The notes under the pieces are model-generated. The model made no database searches. It had not been told where the DNA came from and saw nothing but the letters and a program-made list of their open reading frames with translations. Positions 32,100 through 43,373 of a stretch of 64,000 nt of DNA are shown here, piece after piece. The stretch is from the NCBI GenBank assembly GCA_030844895.1, contig CM061233.1, positions 29,880,310 through 29,944,309 of the forward strand, read 5' to 3'. The translations under genes were made by a program, and so were the position numbers. The first letter of the stretch is position 1; each line of letters starts with the position of its first letter. This DNA comes from Ambrosia x helenae. Its lineage: Eukaryota > Streptophyta > Magnoliopsida > Asterales > Asteraceae.

Positions 32100-33223
32100 A
32101 TGACGCAAGAAGAACTGAGCACACTAATCAATGATCGGGTTGTAGCAGCCTTGGAAGCTTTTCAAGCCGGCCAACCTGCTCATCACCCCCCGACTTGTAC
32201 CTACAAGTCATTCATGGATTGTAAGCCTCATAACTTCGGAGGATCTGAAGGAGCGATCGGACTACTTAGGTGGTTCGAAAAGATGGAATCGTGCTTTGCT
32301 ATGTGCAATTGCCCGCCAGCTGATAGGGTTAAGTATGCCACTGCTACGCTTGAGAAGGCGGCATTATCGTGGTGGAATGCCCAAGTGCAGCTGCTGGGAG
32401 TCGATGTGGAAAATGCTACCTCGTGGGAAGATTTCAAGGAACTCATGAAGGAGGAGTATTGTCCCCGAGATGAGATTCAGAAGTTGGAGACCGAGTACCT
32501 CAATCTGAAGATGGTGGGGTCGGAGATTGAGAGCTATACTACCACGTCGCATGAACTGGCGACAATGTGCCCTAACTACTCCACTCCGTTCTACAAACGA
32601 ATTGAGTTGTATATCCAGGGCCTAGTACCTCAGATTAATGGAATGGTCACTGCTGCTAACTTCAACAACCTCCAGTAGGTGATTCGCTTGGCTCACCAGC
32701 TGACGGATCAGAAGGTAGAAGAGGGACTGCTACCCCCTCGTGGTGCTCCATCTTCTAACACCAATGATAACAAGAGGAAGTGGGAGAATGCATCTGGAAG
32801 ACTCTCGACAAATGGCAATCAGCAGCAGCAGAACAAGAAACATGATAACGGTAGTAACCGTAATCAATCACAGAGTGGTTATCAGGGACACCGTCCCAAG
32901 TGCAATAAGTCCAACTATCACCACTCAGGACCCTGTAACAGGATCAAGTGCGATCGCTGTGGTAAGATGGGTTACTTACAGAAGGACTGTAGAGTCAATA
33001 TTCCAGGAAGTCAGCCAGCACCTCAGCAAGGACAACAAGAAATGAATAATAAGGGTTGTTACAAGTGTGGGAATGAGGGTCACTTCAAGAAGGACTGCCC
33101 ACAGCTGAATAGAAACGGTAACAATAGCAACAGTGGGAACAATAGCAACGGTAGTGGTAACCGGAACGGGAACAACAATAACACTACCAACAACAATAAC
33201 AACAACCACAACAACAACAATAA
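32100..33223 (+). pseudogene. gag: G1 gag, tandem copy 1
   Basis: Capsid/nucleocapsid of the gypsy element. From the ATG at 32100: MTQEELSTLINDRVVAALEA, then the Retrotrans_gag core (LLRWFEKMESCF, ALSWWNAQVQLLG, LMKEEYCPRDEIQKLE) and LELYIQGLVP-type motifs. Three knuckle-like clusters follow: CNKSNYHHSGPC (second Cys lost to Ser here), CDRCGKMGYLQKDC (His replaced by Tyr in all copies) and CYKCGNEGHFKKDC. A TAG at 32676-32678 replaces a Gln codon after NNLQ; after it the frame continues open. The copy ends in an Asn-rich (AAC)n tract that runs out of frame into the next copy. The repeated unit proper begins at CCTGCTCATC (32175). Confidence 0.82.
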
Positions 33224-34020
33224 CCTGCTCATCACCCTCCGACTTGTACCTACAACTCATTCATGGATTGTAAGCATCATAACTCAGGAGGATCTGAAGG
33301 AGCGATCGGACTACTTAGGCGGTTCGAAAAGGTGGAATCGTGCTTTGCTATGTGCAATTGCCCGCTAGCTGATAGGGTTAAGTATGCCACCGCTACGCTT
33401 GAGAAGGCGACATTATCATGGTGGAATGCCCAAGTGCAGCTGCTGGTAGTCGATGTGGCAAACGCTTCCTCATGGGCAGATTTCAAGGAACTCATGAAGG
33501 AGGAGTATTGTCCTCGAGATAAGATTCAGAAGTTGGATACCGAGTACTTCAATATGAAGATGGTGGGGTCGGAGATTGAGAGCTATACTACCAGGTCGCA
33601 TGAACTGGCGACAATGTGCCCTAACTACTCCACTCTGCTCTACAAACGAGTTGAGTTGTATATCCAGGGCCTAGTACCTCAGATTAAGGGAATGGTCACT
33701 GCTGCTAACTTCAACAACCTCTAGCAGGTGATTCTCTTGGCTCACCAGCTGACGGATCAGAAGGTGGAAGAGGGACTGCTACCCCCTCGTGGTGCTCCAT
33801 CTTCTAACACCAATGATAACAAGAGGAAGTGGGAGAATGCATCTGGCAAACTCTCGACAAATGGCAATCAGCAGCAGCAGAACAAGAAACATGATAACGG
33901 TAGTAACCGTAATCAATCACAGAGTGGTTATCAGGGACACCGTCCCAAGTGCAATAAGTGCAACTATCCCCACTCAGGACCCTTTAACAGGATCAAGTGC
34001 GATCGCTGTGGTAAGATTGG
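33224..34020 (+). pseudogene. gag: G1 gag, tandem copy 2, part before the C1 insertion
   Basis: Starts CCTGCTCATCACCCTCCGAC, the same point as 32175 in copy 1, so it lacks the gag N-terminus. The frame of the preceding Asn tract does not match, so it would not be translated as part of copy 1. It carries RRFEKVESCF, TLSWWNAQVQLL and CNKCNYPHSGP. A TAG at 33722-33724 replaces a Gln codon one position from the stop in copy 1. It is interrupted at 34020 inside the CDRCGK knuckle by Sirevirus C1; the rest is at 59995-60250. Confidence 0.85.
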
Positions 34021-34558
34021 TGTTGGGTGTGCTGACCTGAAAAAGAACAGACGATTGAAAAGCCAAAATATACTAACAGTTGATCCACACAAATAAACAG
34101 TCTTTACAACATATTCTTCCCAAAAGACTACTGACCCTAACAACTGTTCCATCCAAACAACTGTTATGACAACTGCCGATACAAAGGACTGCTGGATAAC
34201 AACTGATAGAGAACAACTGCTGACCAAAGGTCTGATGAAGAACAACTGCTGATCAAGTACTGAAGACTAAAGGTCTGTTGGATTCAACAACACTTAGGCT
34301 CCAACAGATGTTGCAAGACCATCAGAGTTTTCCCTCAACAGTAGTTTACCTTACAGTGTTTTGTAATACAACAGTAGTTTGTATAGGGCAGATGTTTTAT
34401 GTTGTTATTCTGTTAGAGGTCACTATCTTAGGTGACGTCAGCACAGGTCACCAGTGGTTTAGTTTTGTCTATAAATAGAACAGTGCTTGTACTGTTCTAT
34501 TGGTCACACAAAAACATTCTCTCAGACAAACAATCACTGTGTGATCAGGCTGAGGGGG
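34021..34558 (+). repeat. C1 5' LTR, left part
   Basis: Matches 58650 to about 59815 with Cassandra removed. Rich in AACAACTG(C/T)T words. TATA-like TATAAATAG at about 34470. Interrupted by C2 at a GGGGG target (34554-34558). Confidence 0.9.
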
Positions 34559-35020
34559 TGTTGGGTTATATTGAGACCACAGTTACCAGAATAGAGACTT
34601 TTGAATGATTATTGTATAGCTTTAAAGTTAAAGGACCTAGAATGTAATTATAGCATAGTTTTGGTCATCTAACCCTAATCTGCGCACTTATGTGCACGGG
34701 CTCTGCGCACTTAAGCTAAGTGCGCAGGCCCAATCAGCTGCCTATATAAAGCTGATATGTGTGCAGGATTAGGGTTAGGGTTTTGGAGTTTATCTTTGTA
34801 GCACACTTTGAATAGGTGCGTACTTATTAGTATTCCAAGGTTATTCATCTTCAAATCAGATATGGAATCATCATGTTATTCATTGTGTGTGTCGGGTCTT
34901 TCAATATTCATCTAGTTTTCTTTGTTTCTTGGATTAATCACTTGAAACACCTAACTAATAGGTGTTTCTAAGTGATAACAATCTATTGCATTCAACAAGA
35001 TCTAGTATTTCGGGACAACA
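34559..35020 (+). repeat. C2 5' LTR (462 bp)
   Basis: Holds the promoter: hairpin 34703-34727, GGCCCA, TATATAAA at 34743-34750, and a telobox-like TTAGGGTTAGGGTTTT about 30 nt further on. Confidence 0.95.
34703..34750 (+). promoter_or_regulatory. C2 LTR promoter module (hairpin, GGCCCA, TATA)
   Basis: CTGCGCACTTA, loop AGC, TAAGTGCGCAG (perfect 11-bp arms, extended by GGGC/GCCC across a bulge). The GGCCCA site-II-type motif overlaps the end of the extended stem. There are 15 nt from the hairpin to TATATAAA (34743-34750). Confidence 0.7.
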
Positions 35021-35023
35021 ATT

Positions 35024-35036
35024 TGGTATCAGAGCC
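35024..35036 (+). other. C2 primer binding site (tRNA-iMet)
   Basis: TGGTATCAGAGCC, three bases after the LTR end. Confidence 0.92.
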
Positions 35037-35940
35037 TTTGTGCTCTAGATTGTATCTACTTTAAGATACCAAAACCCTCACCTTGTTAAGCTTTTATTAT
35101 CAAGATTATTTTCTTTGTAAACTTTAAAATTTAAGTGTTTTTCTCATATTTTGGTTTCAAATTCTGTGAAAATCGTGTTTCTAAATGTTTAAAGTATGTT
35201 ATTTTGATCAGAAAATGGTTTGGAAAGGATTCAGCTGAATTTTATGTTTGTTACAGCTCGTATCTGCGCACTTATTTCATATATCCTGCGCACATATCTC
35301 ATAAGCTGAGCACTTGTTTCTTAGTTTGAGTACTTGGATTATATTTTGCACACTTGTCATTTTGTACGCACCTAGGGTTTCTGCGCACTTGTTGCCTTGT
35401 GAATTTGGTTGCTGCGTACTAGTTACACTTTAATTTGAATTTTCTGCGCACTTGTTCATCTAAGTTGATCTCTGCGCACTTATAGCATCTCATTGTCTTG
35501 AGTACTTATCTAGGGTTTCTGCATACTTAAACAGAAATCTTGGATCTGTGCGCACTTACTGAAGGTGTAGTGTTGAGTACTTGGCTAGGGTTTCTGCGAA
35601 CTTAAAATCTTAAACGAGAGTTTAAGTGAGTCTGCGCACTTAATTTAGTGCGCAGGCTGATCAGTAAACACTGAGCACTTATAATGCCCAAGTGTTGACT
35701 GATCTGCGAACTTATAGCCACACGTATACTTCTGAGCTGCACACTTAACTAAGACTACAACTTGACAAAGCTGTTTATATTCTTACAGGTTGCTGCATAC
35801 TGATCCAGACTGTTGTGAACTTAAGTGTGAACTTAATTGCGCACTTAACTGCGAACTTGCTGTGTACTTACGGACTTGGACAATCTTTTGGACTGATAAT
35901 TAAAATCTGTTAAACCACGTTTCTAAAAATCATCTAAAAC
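35037..35940 (+). other. C2 5' leader with TGCGCACTT repeat cluster
   Basis: A 0.9-kb untranslated leader. At least seven exact TGCGCACTT words plus many one-base variants (GCGAACTT, GAGTACTT, GCATACTT) lie at 35264-35870. A hairpin CTGCGCACT / TAATTT / AGTGCGCAG lies near 35634-35658. No coding capacity. Confidence 0.75.
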
Positions 35941-37343
35941 ATGGCTGGTAACAATAATCAATCAACTGTTAACCCTATCACACAACAAGACCTTGAAACC
36001 AGAACTACTACAAGAGTACCTAAGTTAAAAGGTGCTGAAGATTACGGGACTTGGAAAAACAGAATGAGGTCATTCTTTTACGTGACAGACTTCACCCAAT
36101 GGAACTCTATCCAGTTGGGCCCACACATTCCCATGAGAACCACTGCCACTGGAGAAGAATTCAACCCTGATCCAACAACCTATACCGATGTTGACAAACA
36201 ATTACTTCAAAGGATCATAAGGCTTATGGTGCTCTAACCATGGCCCTATCTAATGATGTTTACAACATGTTTGAAGAGTATGGAACGGCACATGATCTGT
36301 GGTTTGCATTGAATGAATACTACGAAGGGAATGAAGAGATGCGCCAATACAAGCAAGACATGGTGCAAAAAGAATATGATATGTTTGGTAGCGTTCGTGG
36401 GGAAAGTCTGAGCTCGCACATTGATAGGTTTATGAGCATGTTAACAAAGATGAAGAAAGCTGGAATTCCTGTGAACAACAGAAATTCTATCAAGAAGCTG
36501 CTGGATTCATTGCCAAAAGAATGGAGCATCCAATGCATGCTAATCAGAAAAGAATATCTTGATGCCCAGTCTACATTGGATGATCTCATCAACACACTGA
36601 AGTCCTTTGAGATGGACATTACAAAAAGAGAGATGAATCAGACCAATCCAAAGGCAGTTCCTATCACCGCAATGAAGAACTTAGCGTTAATGACTCCAGT
36701 GGGCAACATGGGTTCAAGCTCATCTCACGTGTATGCTGATGGAACAATTGGTGGTAGTTCAAGTTCAGGAAAAGCTGTCCCATACTCTCAACCCAGTGTC
36801 ACTAACTCTCAGCCGTCAACTCTCAACCCTCAACAGACAAAGCTGGCAACTGAACACGTTGAACTTTTCAACGCTTTCATGACCAGCTTTGAAGCATTAA
36901 AGACTGGTGATCTAAAAAGTGATATGATGAGCCCTGAGGACATGTATCAAGTTGATCCAGACGATATGGAGGAAATGGATTTGAAATGGCAGATGGCCAT
37001 GATCACTTTGAGGGTGAAGAGGTTTCAAGATAGAACCGGTAGAAGAGTCGGCATGGGGAAAGCGGGGTTTGACAAATCTAAGATCAGGTGTTATAACTGC
37101 AAAACTCTTGGACATTTCAAGTATGAATGTCCAACTCTGAATCAAGTTGAAGCCAAACCAGCAAAGAGAGTGGTGGCAATCACAGAAGGAGGAGAAGCAA
37201 ACCAGCAGAAGGCGCTTGTGGTTCAGGATTTCGATTGGGGAGAGGAAGTCGCTGTGGCAGAAGCTGAAGTTAATAAAGCACTGATGGCAAAGATCTGCAC
37301 AAAGTCACCTCTTGGTGTGAGCTCTCTAGGGGTCATCAGCTGA
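35941..37343 (+). pseudogene. gag: C2 gag, one frameshift
   Basis: Sirevirus GAG. The ATG at 35941 gives MAGNNNQSTVNPITQQDLE, then a copia-type gag core with YGTWKNRMRSFF. Near 36210 one base is missing, and the protein continues in another frame with MALSNDVYNMFEEYG, LWFALNEYYEG, VRGESLSSHIDRFMSM and LLDSLPKEWS. A CCHC knuckle CYNCKTLGHFKYEC lies near 37095. A second shift near 37327 (in GGGG) returns to the first frame, where the coiled-coil segment continues. Particle assembly function is inferred from family. The two shifts compensate each other, so sequencing error cannot be excluded. Confidence 0.85.
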
Positions 37344-37344
37344 A

Positions 37345-38979
37345 ATGCCAAAAAGAGAAGAGATGGAGAAGGCTGGTTTAAGAAGCGTGTTGAGTGTGAA
37401 CAAAGGGAAGGAGACTGCTGCTGAGGAAGCTTTTGTAGCTGAAAAGACTTCCACAAGCAAGGACGATCAGCAATCACAGAGCATGAAGAAGAAAGCTGAA
37501 GAGAGAGACCTGGTAAGTATTCCTCTCGAAATAAAATCAAAGCTGTGCACACCAAGGTGTGTTACAGCCGTTGCTTACTGTTTGTCCCACAATAGGAGAA
37601 TTTTAAGAGAAATGGATGACATACGAAAAATCAATACTGAAATGAAAGAAAATGAGTTAGCCTATCAGCGAAAGTTAAATGCAACAATTGCTGAAATGCA
37701 CACTCTAAAAGAATTTGTTCTCAGAAAAGATTTTTTAATAAATGACTTAACTGAAAAACTAGAAAAATCTAGAAATGAAACCAATCATCTCCAAATTGTT
37801 GTGGACAAATGGAACGTAAGCAAGCATGCTCATACTGATATCCTTGATTGTTCAAGGAAATCTTTTGTCAAAGATGGAATTGGGTATAAGGATAAAAAGG
37901 GAATTGTAAAATCTCTGTTTTTACCCTTGAGCAAAAGTGAATATATACCCATTCCAAAACCACATCCAAAAAATGATCTTTTTGAAAAAGAATGTGTCAC
38001 ATCTGAGTCACACTCTAATATGAGTAAAAGTAGTGCAGATATGACCCAACAGGATCAGGTGGACGATGATGACAGTTGTGGTGGTCAAACAATGGGGTTA
38101 GGTCACCCAGGTGCCAATTACTCCACAGTGAATTGGTTCATCTGGAGCCATGATAAGTCAAACATTTCTTTGAATTCGGATGACTGTAATAACTTAACTA
38201 ATTTGGATGACTGTAATAGTTTATCTAGGATGGATAACTGTAATAGTTTATCTAAGCCGGATGACTGTATTACTTTAACCTCTAAACTTGATTTAAAGGG
38301 TGTTGTGGACCCAAATGATAGGATGAATCCTATCAAACGATCGGATGTTTGTGTTGAAAATGTTATGCCTGTTTGTGTTGATCTTAATGATGCATTCTGT
38401 GATAATGAAAATGTATATAGACCATCTCCATTTGTTCCAGAACTAAAAAGAAACAGGTTTGGGAAATTTCTTACTGAAGAAATTCCAGAGTTTACACCAT
38501 CATCAACAGATATGTCATGTGCTGAAGAATCACAAAGTGAAACAGATAACACAATTTCTGAAGAATCACAAATTGATACAGAAAGTGACATCAGCGAGCC
38601 AGAATGCAACACAAACGAAGAATCAAGCAACAACAACAGTGATGAAGCATGTTCAACAGACAGCCTCAATTCAAGCAACAACAAGAGAAGAACATCACAA
38701 CCATCATCATCCAGATCTTCTTCAAAGATCAAACCTAAACACTCTAAATGTTTTAGATGTGGAAATGAAGGACATGTGGTTAAAAAGTGTCATTTGCAAC
38801 CCAAACCACAAACTGATACCAATAACCAAAAATCTTTTGCAGTTCAAATTAAAGATCTTCAAGAAACCATAAAAAGTTTTGTTAAGGTCACAAAAAATTG
38901 GAAAAGGCAAGAGTTTGTGTCGGGGGAAAATCACGACAAATTAAAACTAAAACAGACCTGGATTCCAAAAGTTACTTAA
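37345..38979 (+). CDS. gag: C2 gag C-terminal extension: coiled coil and second zinc knuckle
   Basis: Open frame of 544 codons that continues gag after the shift near 37327; the ATG at 37345 is internal rather than a proven start. A long coiled coil (about residues 85-160: ILREMDDIRKINTEMKENE, MHTLKEFVLRKDFLINDL) is typical of Sirevirus GAGs. Next is an Asn/Asp repeat-rich middle (three DDCN(N/S)L units at 38180-38270), then Ser/acidic sequence, then a second CCHC knuckle CFRCGNEGHVVKKC (about 38754). It ends at TAA 38977-38979, just before protease; a stop at the gag-pol border is known in some Sireviruses. Confidence 0.75.
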   Translation: MPKREEMEKAGLRSVLSVNKGKETAAEEAFVAEKTSTSKDDQQSQSMKKKAEERDLVSIPLEIKSKLCTPRCVTAVAYCLSHNRRILREMDDIRKINTEMKENELAYQRKLNATIAEMHTLKEFVLRKDFLINDLTEKLEKSRNETNHLQIVVDKWNVSKHAHTDILDCSRKSFVKDGIGYKDKKGIVKSLFLPLSKSEYIPIPKPHPKNDLFEKECVTSESHSNMSKSSADMTQQDQVDDDDSCGGQTMGLGHPGANYSTVNWFIWSHDKSNISLNSDDCNNLTNLDDCNSLSRMDNCNSLSKPDDCITLTSKLDLKGVVDPNDRMNPIKRSDVCVENVMPVCVDLNDAFCDNENVYRPSPFVPELKRNRFGKFLTEEIPEFTPSSTDMSCAEESQSETDNTISEESQIDTESDISEPECNTNEESSNNNSDEACSTDSLNSSNNKRRTSQPSSSRSSSKIKPKHSKCFRCGNEGHVVKKCHLQPKPQTDTNNQKSFAVQIKDLQETIKSFVKVTKNWKRQEFVSGENHDKLKLKQTWIPKVT

Positions 38980-40137
38980 GATGTGGTCTGAGTCGTGTTT
39001 GTACATAGTGTCTCATATATTTATCTGTATATTTCTCTTGTCTTATGTATTTTTCAGAATAAACTACAAAAGTGGTTGATTGCCCTGATGAGATATCTAT
39101 GGCATGTTGATAGCGGGGCGTCAAGGCACATGACGGGACTGAAAGAACTCTTGAAAAACTATCGATTCATTGATGGAGAGTTTGTTGCTTTTGCCGGCAA
39201 CGAGAAGGGTGGAAAGATAGTCGGGATAGGGGACGTGATTTCTGATGCATTGACTTTAGAAGATGTGAACTACGTTCCAGAATTGTGTTACAATCTGCTG
39301 AGTGTATCACAAGTCTGCGACAAAGGAATCTCAGTGTTATTTAATGACATGGAGTGCATCTTTCTAAAGCCAGGATTCATTCCTCCTACCAACATGATTA
39401 TGCTTAAAGCTCCTAGACAAAATAATACTTACGTGATAAATATGAGGGATGCAAAGTCTGAATGTCAAATGACATGCTTACTTTCTAAAGCATCTGAGTC
39501 AGAGTCACTGCTTTGGCACAGGCGATTAGGACATGTTAACTTCAAAAATATTAATAAGCTTTCAAAACTAAATCTTGTAAGAGGTCTTCCTTCTAAGGAA
39601 TTCCCCTTTTCTGAAAAATGTTTAGCATGTGCCAAAGGAAAACAACACAAAAAGTCGCATAAGTCCAAAGCTGTGAATTCTATAGACTCACCTCTTCAAT
39701 TATTACACATGGATCTGTTTGGTCCTATTAGTGTTAAAAGTCTAGCTAAAAAGTCTTATTGTTTGGTGATAACAGATGATTTTTCCCGATTCACATGGGT
39801 GTACTTTCTGGAATACAAAAGTGAAGTTGCTGAGATTCTGATGCTGTTTGTTCCTCTCATTGAAAACATTATAAAGACAAAAGTTAGATCAATTCGAAGC
39901 GATCACGGAACCGAATTCAAGAATCAAAGTTTCGTGACTTTCTGCAACAACAGAGGAATTCATCTTCAGTACAATGCTACGAGAACTCCTCAACAGAATG
40001 GTGTTGCTGAAAGGAAAAATCGTACACTTATTGAGGCGGCCAGAACCATGCTTATCGACTCCAAACTGCCGATCATTTTCTGGGCTGAAGCTGTGAATAC
40101 CGCCTGTTATGTTCTTAACAGAGTCTTAATTGTATAG
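38980..40137 (+). CDS. pol: C2 pol: protease and integrase core
   Basis: Same frame as the preceding segment. The protease active site is in HVDSGASRHMTG. Next comes the GAG-pre-integrase HHCC region (LLWHRRLGHVNFKNINKLSK, CLACAKGKQH), then the integrase core with catalytic residues D (LLHMDLFGP), D (RSDHGTEFKN) and E (NGVAERKNRTLIEAAR). All three catalytic residues are present. The copia order PR-INT-RT-RH is kept. The frame is broken by TAG at 40135-40137, after which the same frame continues. The first about 100 bases after the TAA read as low-complexity sequence ending in TTTTTCAG, so an intron-like junction before protease is possible but unproven. Confidence 0.85.
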
Positions 40138-42402
40138 ACGCGCGGGAAAACAGGTTATGAGTTACTTTTTAAAAGAAAACCTTTGATTGACTACTTCAGG
40201 CCTTTTGGATGCTCATGCACGCTGCTTAACAATTTCGAGAACATAATGAAGTTCGATGCAGTTGGTGATGAGTGTTTCTTTGTTGGATACTCCTCGAGTC
40301 AAAAAGCTTATAGAGTATACAACAAACGAACCAAAATGGTTCTCGAGTCTTTTTATGTTGATTGGCAGGAATCCAACTCTACCAATACAGGAGCCGGTCC
40401 TGACTGGTTCTTTGACGTGGATGTTGTTTTCAACAATTTCAGCATCATAGATGAACAACCATCTGAAAATCAAGCAACCGATCCTTCTCCTCTTGAAGAT
40501 ACTCTTTACTCTTCAGAAGACGATGCAACACCTTTCACCACCCGCTTCTCTCCACTCGTAGCTGATCCAATTGTTCCCCTTCAGACCACAAATGGTGATG
40601 CAACTGTTGAAACCATTCCATCTCCTGAAGTTACTCCAGCTTCAGAAGAAACATCTTCAGCACAACAGTCTGCAAATGATCCATCCAGTTCGTCAACTCC
40701 TACAGATCATCTTTCCAATCTGCCTTCCCATATTCAAGAAGAACCAAACATGGGATTTAAATCTTTTAAGGATCACCCTGTGGAGAACATCATTGGACCA
40801 ATCTCTGAGGGTGTTCTTACTAGAAATCAGGCAGACAAACTGAACATTGCACTTTCAGCCTTCTTATCTCAGACGGTACCTTTCAGCATTGAAGATGCTG
40901 TCAGAGATGCAAGTTGGGTTGAAGCCATGCAGGATGAGCTGTATCAGTTTAGAAAGCTAAAGGTTTGGGAACTTGTGGATTTACCTGAAGGAAAGTATCC
41001 TATTGGAACAAGATGGGTTTTTCGCAACAAAATGGATGAACGAGGTGTGGTAATTAAGAACAAGGCTCGTTTAGTCGTTCAGGGATTTCGTCAACAGGAG
41101 GGCATTGATTATGAGGAAGTGTTCGCTCCAGTTGCTAGACTTGAAGCCATTCGTATCTTCCTGGCTTACGCCTCATACAAGAACTTCAAAGTCTTTCAGA
41201 TGGATGTGAAAAGTGCATTTCTGTACGGGAAGATCAAAGAAGAAGTCTATGTGTGTCAACCCCCAGGTTTTGAAGATCCCCATCATCCCAACAAGTATTA
41301 CAAACTGGATAAGGCTCTCTACGGACTTCATCAAGCTCCACAAGCTTGGTATGAGACCTTATCGTCATACTTGCTGCAGAATGGGTACACAAGGGGGAAG
41401 ATCGACATGACCTTATTCACCAAAGAAGTCAATAAACACTCTATCCTTGTTCAGATTTATGTTGATGATATTATCTTTGGTTCCACTGATGAAAATTTGT
41501 GCAGGGAATTTGAAAGCATCATGAAGTCTCAGTTTGAAATGAGCATGATGGGAGAATTATCGTTTTTCTTAGGCTTGGAAGTGCAGCAAAAAGAAGACGG
41601 AATTCTAATTCATCAAGCAAAGTATACAAGAGACATTTTGGCAAAATTCAACATGACCGACGGCAAGCCGTCCAATACTCCTTTTGCGTCCCAAACAACA
41701 CTTGTACCAGATCTTCAGGGGCCTTCAGTGAATCCTCATACATATCGATCAATGATTGGCTCCCTGATGTATCTTACAGCTAGCAGACCAGATATAATGT
41801 GGGCAGTTGGATGCTGTGCGCGTTTTCAGTCCAATCCTAAGCAATCGCATGAGACTGCAGTAAAAAGAGTCTTCCGCTACCTCAAAGGAACACCTAAACT
41901 TGGTTTATGGTATCCTAAGAGCGATAACTTTGATCTAATCGCTTACTCTGATAGTGATCATGCAGGTTGTAGGATAGACAGAAAATCTGTCTCTGGTGGC
42001 TGTCAATTCCTGGGTAACCGGCTAGTGTCTTGGCAGAGCAAGAAGCAGACCATCGTGTCAATCTCTACTGCTCAGGCCGAATACATAGCTGCTTCCAGTT
42101 GTTGCTGTCAGGTGTTATGGATCCAAAATCAGCTTTTGGACTACGGTTTGAATGTCATGCATACACCTATTTTCATTGATAATGATGCATGTCGTGACAT
42201 CGTGAAGAATCCAATTGACCATTCTAAAACCAAACACATTGAAATTCGGATTCACTCAATTCGCGATGCACACGACAAAGGGTACATACAGGTGTTGCCT
42301 ATCGATACTGCTGATCAAAAAGCAGATATCTTTACAAAAGCTTTTGATAAAACCCGGTTTCATCAGTTGGTTTCATGGCTTGAGATGATCAACTTTGAAT
42401 AA
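40138..42402 (+). CDS. pol: C2 pol: integrase C-terminus, reverse transcriptase, RNase H
   Basis: In frame with the integrase segment after a single TAG. It starts with the integrase C-terminal region (YFRPFGCSCTLLN, GYSSSQKAYRVYN) and a Ser/Thr/Pro linker. The RT follows: WVEAMQDELYQF, IGTRWVFRNKMDE, MDVKSAFLYGKIKEEVYV, ALYGLHQAPQAWY and the catalytic YVDDIIFGS. RNase H has AYSDSDHAGC, STAQAEYIAAS and KHIEIRIHSIRD (usual Arg-His-His replaced by Arg-Ile-His). It ends at a TAA followed by a 12-A run. All core catalytic residues are visible, so the domain looks functional apart from the upstream stop. Confidence 0.9.
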   Translation, partial: TRGKTGYELLFKRKPLIDYFRPFGCSCTLLNNFENIMKFDAVGDECFFVGYSSSQKAYRVYNKRTKMVLESFYVDWQESNSTNTGAGPDWFFDVDVVFNNFSIIDEQPSENQATDPSPLEDTLYSSEDDATPFTTRFSPLVADPIVPLQTTNGDATVETIPSPEVTPASEETSSAQQSANDPSSSSTPTDHLSNLPSHIQEEPNMGFKSFKDHPVENIIGPISEGVLTRNQADKLNIALSAFLSQTVPFSIEDAVRDASWVEAMQDELYQFRKLKVWELVDLPEGKYPIGTRWVFRNKMDERGVVIKNKARLVVQGFRQQEGIDYEEVFAPVARLEAIRIFLAYASYKNFKVFQMDVKSAFLYGKIKEEVYVCQPPGFEDPHHPNKYYKLDKALYGLHQAPQAWYETLSSYLLQNGYTRGKIDMTLFTKEVNKHSILVQIYVDDIIFGSTDENLCREFESIMKSQFEMSMMGELSFFLGLEVQQKEDGILIHQAKYTRDILAKFNMTDGKPSNTPFASQTTLVPDLQGPSVNPHTYRSMIGSLMYLTASRPDIMWAVGCCARFQSNPKQSHETAVKRVFRYLKGTPKLGLWYPKSDNFDLIAYSDSDHAGCRIDRKSVSGGCQFLGNRLVSWQSKKQTIVSISTAQAEYIAASSCCCQVLWIQNQLLDYGLNVMHTPIFIDNDACRDIVKNPIDHSKTKHIEIRIHSIRDAHDKGYIQVLPIDTADQKADIFTKAFDKTRFHQLVSWLEMINFE

Positions 42403-43325
42403 AAAAAAAAAAATTGTGTATAGTTTATAAAAAATCTTATTTTCCTTTAAAACAAGATTTTTGGGGGAGAAAGTACACCGGTCTATTCTCATTGCAAAAT
42501 TAATTCAGGAAATGATAGGAACTAATCATATCTCGTCAGCTTGTGAATAGGACCCAGAGGATGTTGTGGCCTCAAGCAACGATGTGTCAGTAGATTCAGC
42601 CCGGAATCAAGTAAACTGCCACTAGGTGATTAACAATGAAGATCTACACGGAAAGCTGGATTCCCACTGTGCTTTAGGTCTGCACAAGCTGAGTCCGGTC
42701 ATACATAGGTTGAGAAATTAAAAGACACAGAAAATTTTGTGCATAGGCAAATCAAAAGACACCTAAGAGTGCAAGCTACCAATGCGGGGCTAAGAAAAAC
42801 AAAATTTTTGAAACTGAGCAGAAAAGACACGCAATGTTAGTGACGTGCAAACATACATAGATAGCTCACCAAACGATCAGATGATCATCTTCTCTGCTTA
42901 TGGTAACATAGACCTGAAGCTCTCATCATCTGATCAAGATAATGATCATCTACTCTGCTTATGGTAACATAGACCTGAAGCTCTCATCATTATATTTCAA
43001 TAAACCTTGAGGATCGGTAGGCCAATACCTAGCACACTGTGGGGTCCATAAAATTTTCGTCAATATTATCGGAAAACATGATAAACAGCATCGCCAAACA
43101 CATGTTGAAAGAGAAAAGGCATGGATTTAAGTGGACAAGCATACCGACAATTGTTCTTAGGCTGCAGCTATCCAACGGGAAGTTGAAACGGGTTCCGGCA
43201 GGTATGATTAGTATGATCTTGAATGCAGAAGGTAAGATTTGGTAAAACCCCCTTTATCTAAAGGATTTGGGCCTTAAATTCAATTTTTGGGCCAAAGGTG
43301 TTGGCATCTGGGTACTTGTTGGGCC
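42403..43325 (+). other. C2 pol-ORF3 spacer
   Basis: Non-coding. It contains a PPT-like TTTTTGGGGGAGAAAGTACA near 42457-42476 (internal polypurine tracts occur in Sireviruses). A 61-bp tandem duplication at 42881-42990 carries CTCTGCTTATGGTAACATAG in both copies. Confidence 0.6.
42881..42990 (+). repeat. 61-bp tandem duplication
   Basis: Copies start at 42881 and 42942, ATGATCATCT(T/A)CTCTGC followed by TTATGGTAACATAGACCTG. Nearly identical, so recent. Confidence 0.85.
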
Positions 43326-43373
43326 CTGCGCACTTAACTCAAGTGCGCAGGCCCATTAGCTCTTGTATATAAA
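43326..43373 (+). promoter_or_regulatory. C2 internal promoter-like module upstream of ORF3
   Basis: CTGCGCACTT / AACTC / AAGTGCGCAG hairpin (43326-43350), GGCCCA, then TATATAAA (43366-43373) after 15 nt. This is the same order and the same 15-nt spacing as the LTR promoter module at 34703-34750. It probably drives a separate ORF3 transcript (inference). Confidence 0.6.

Noticed and set aside
38118..38732. 204-codon minus-strand ORF in C2
   Set aside because: Antisense of the gag coiled-coil frame, which carries the zinc knuckle.
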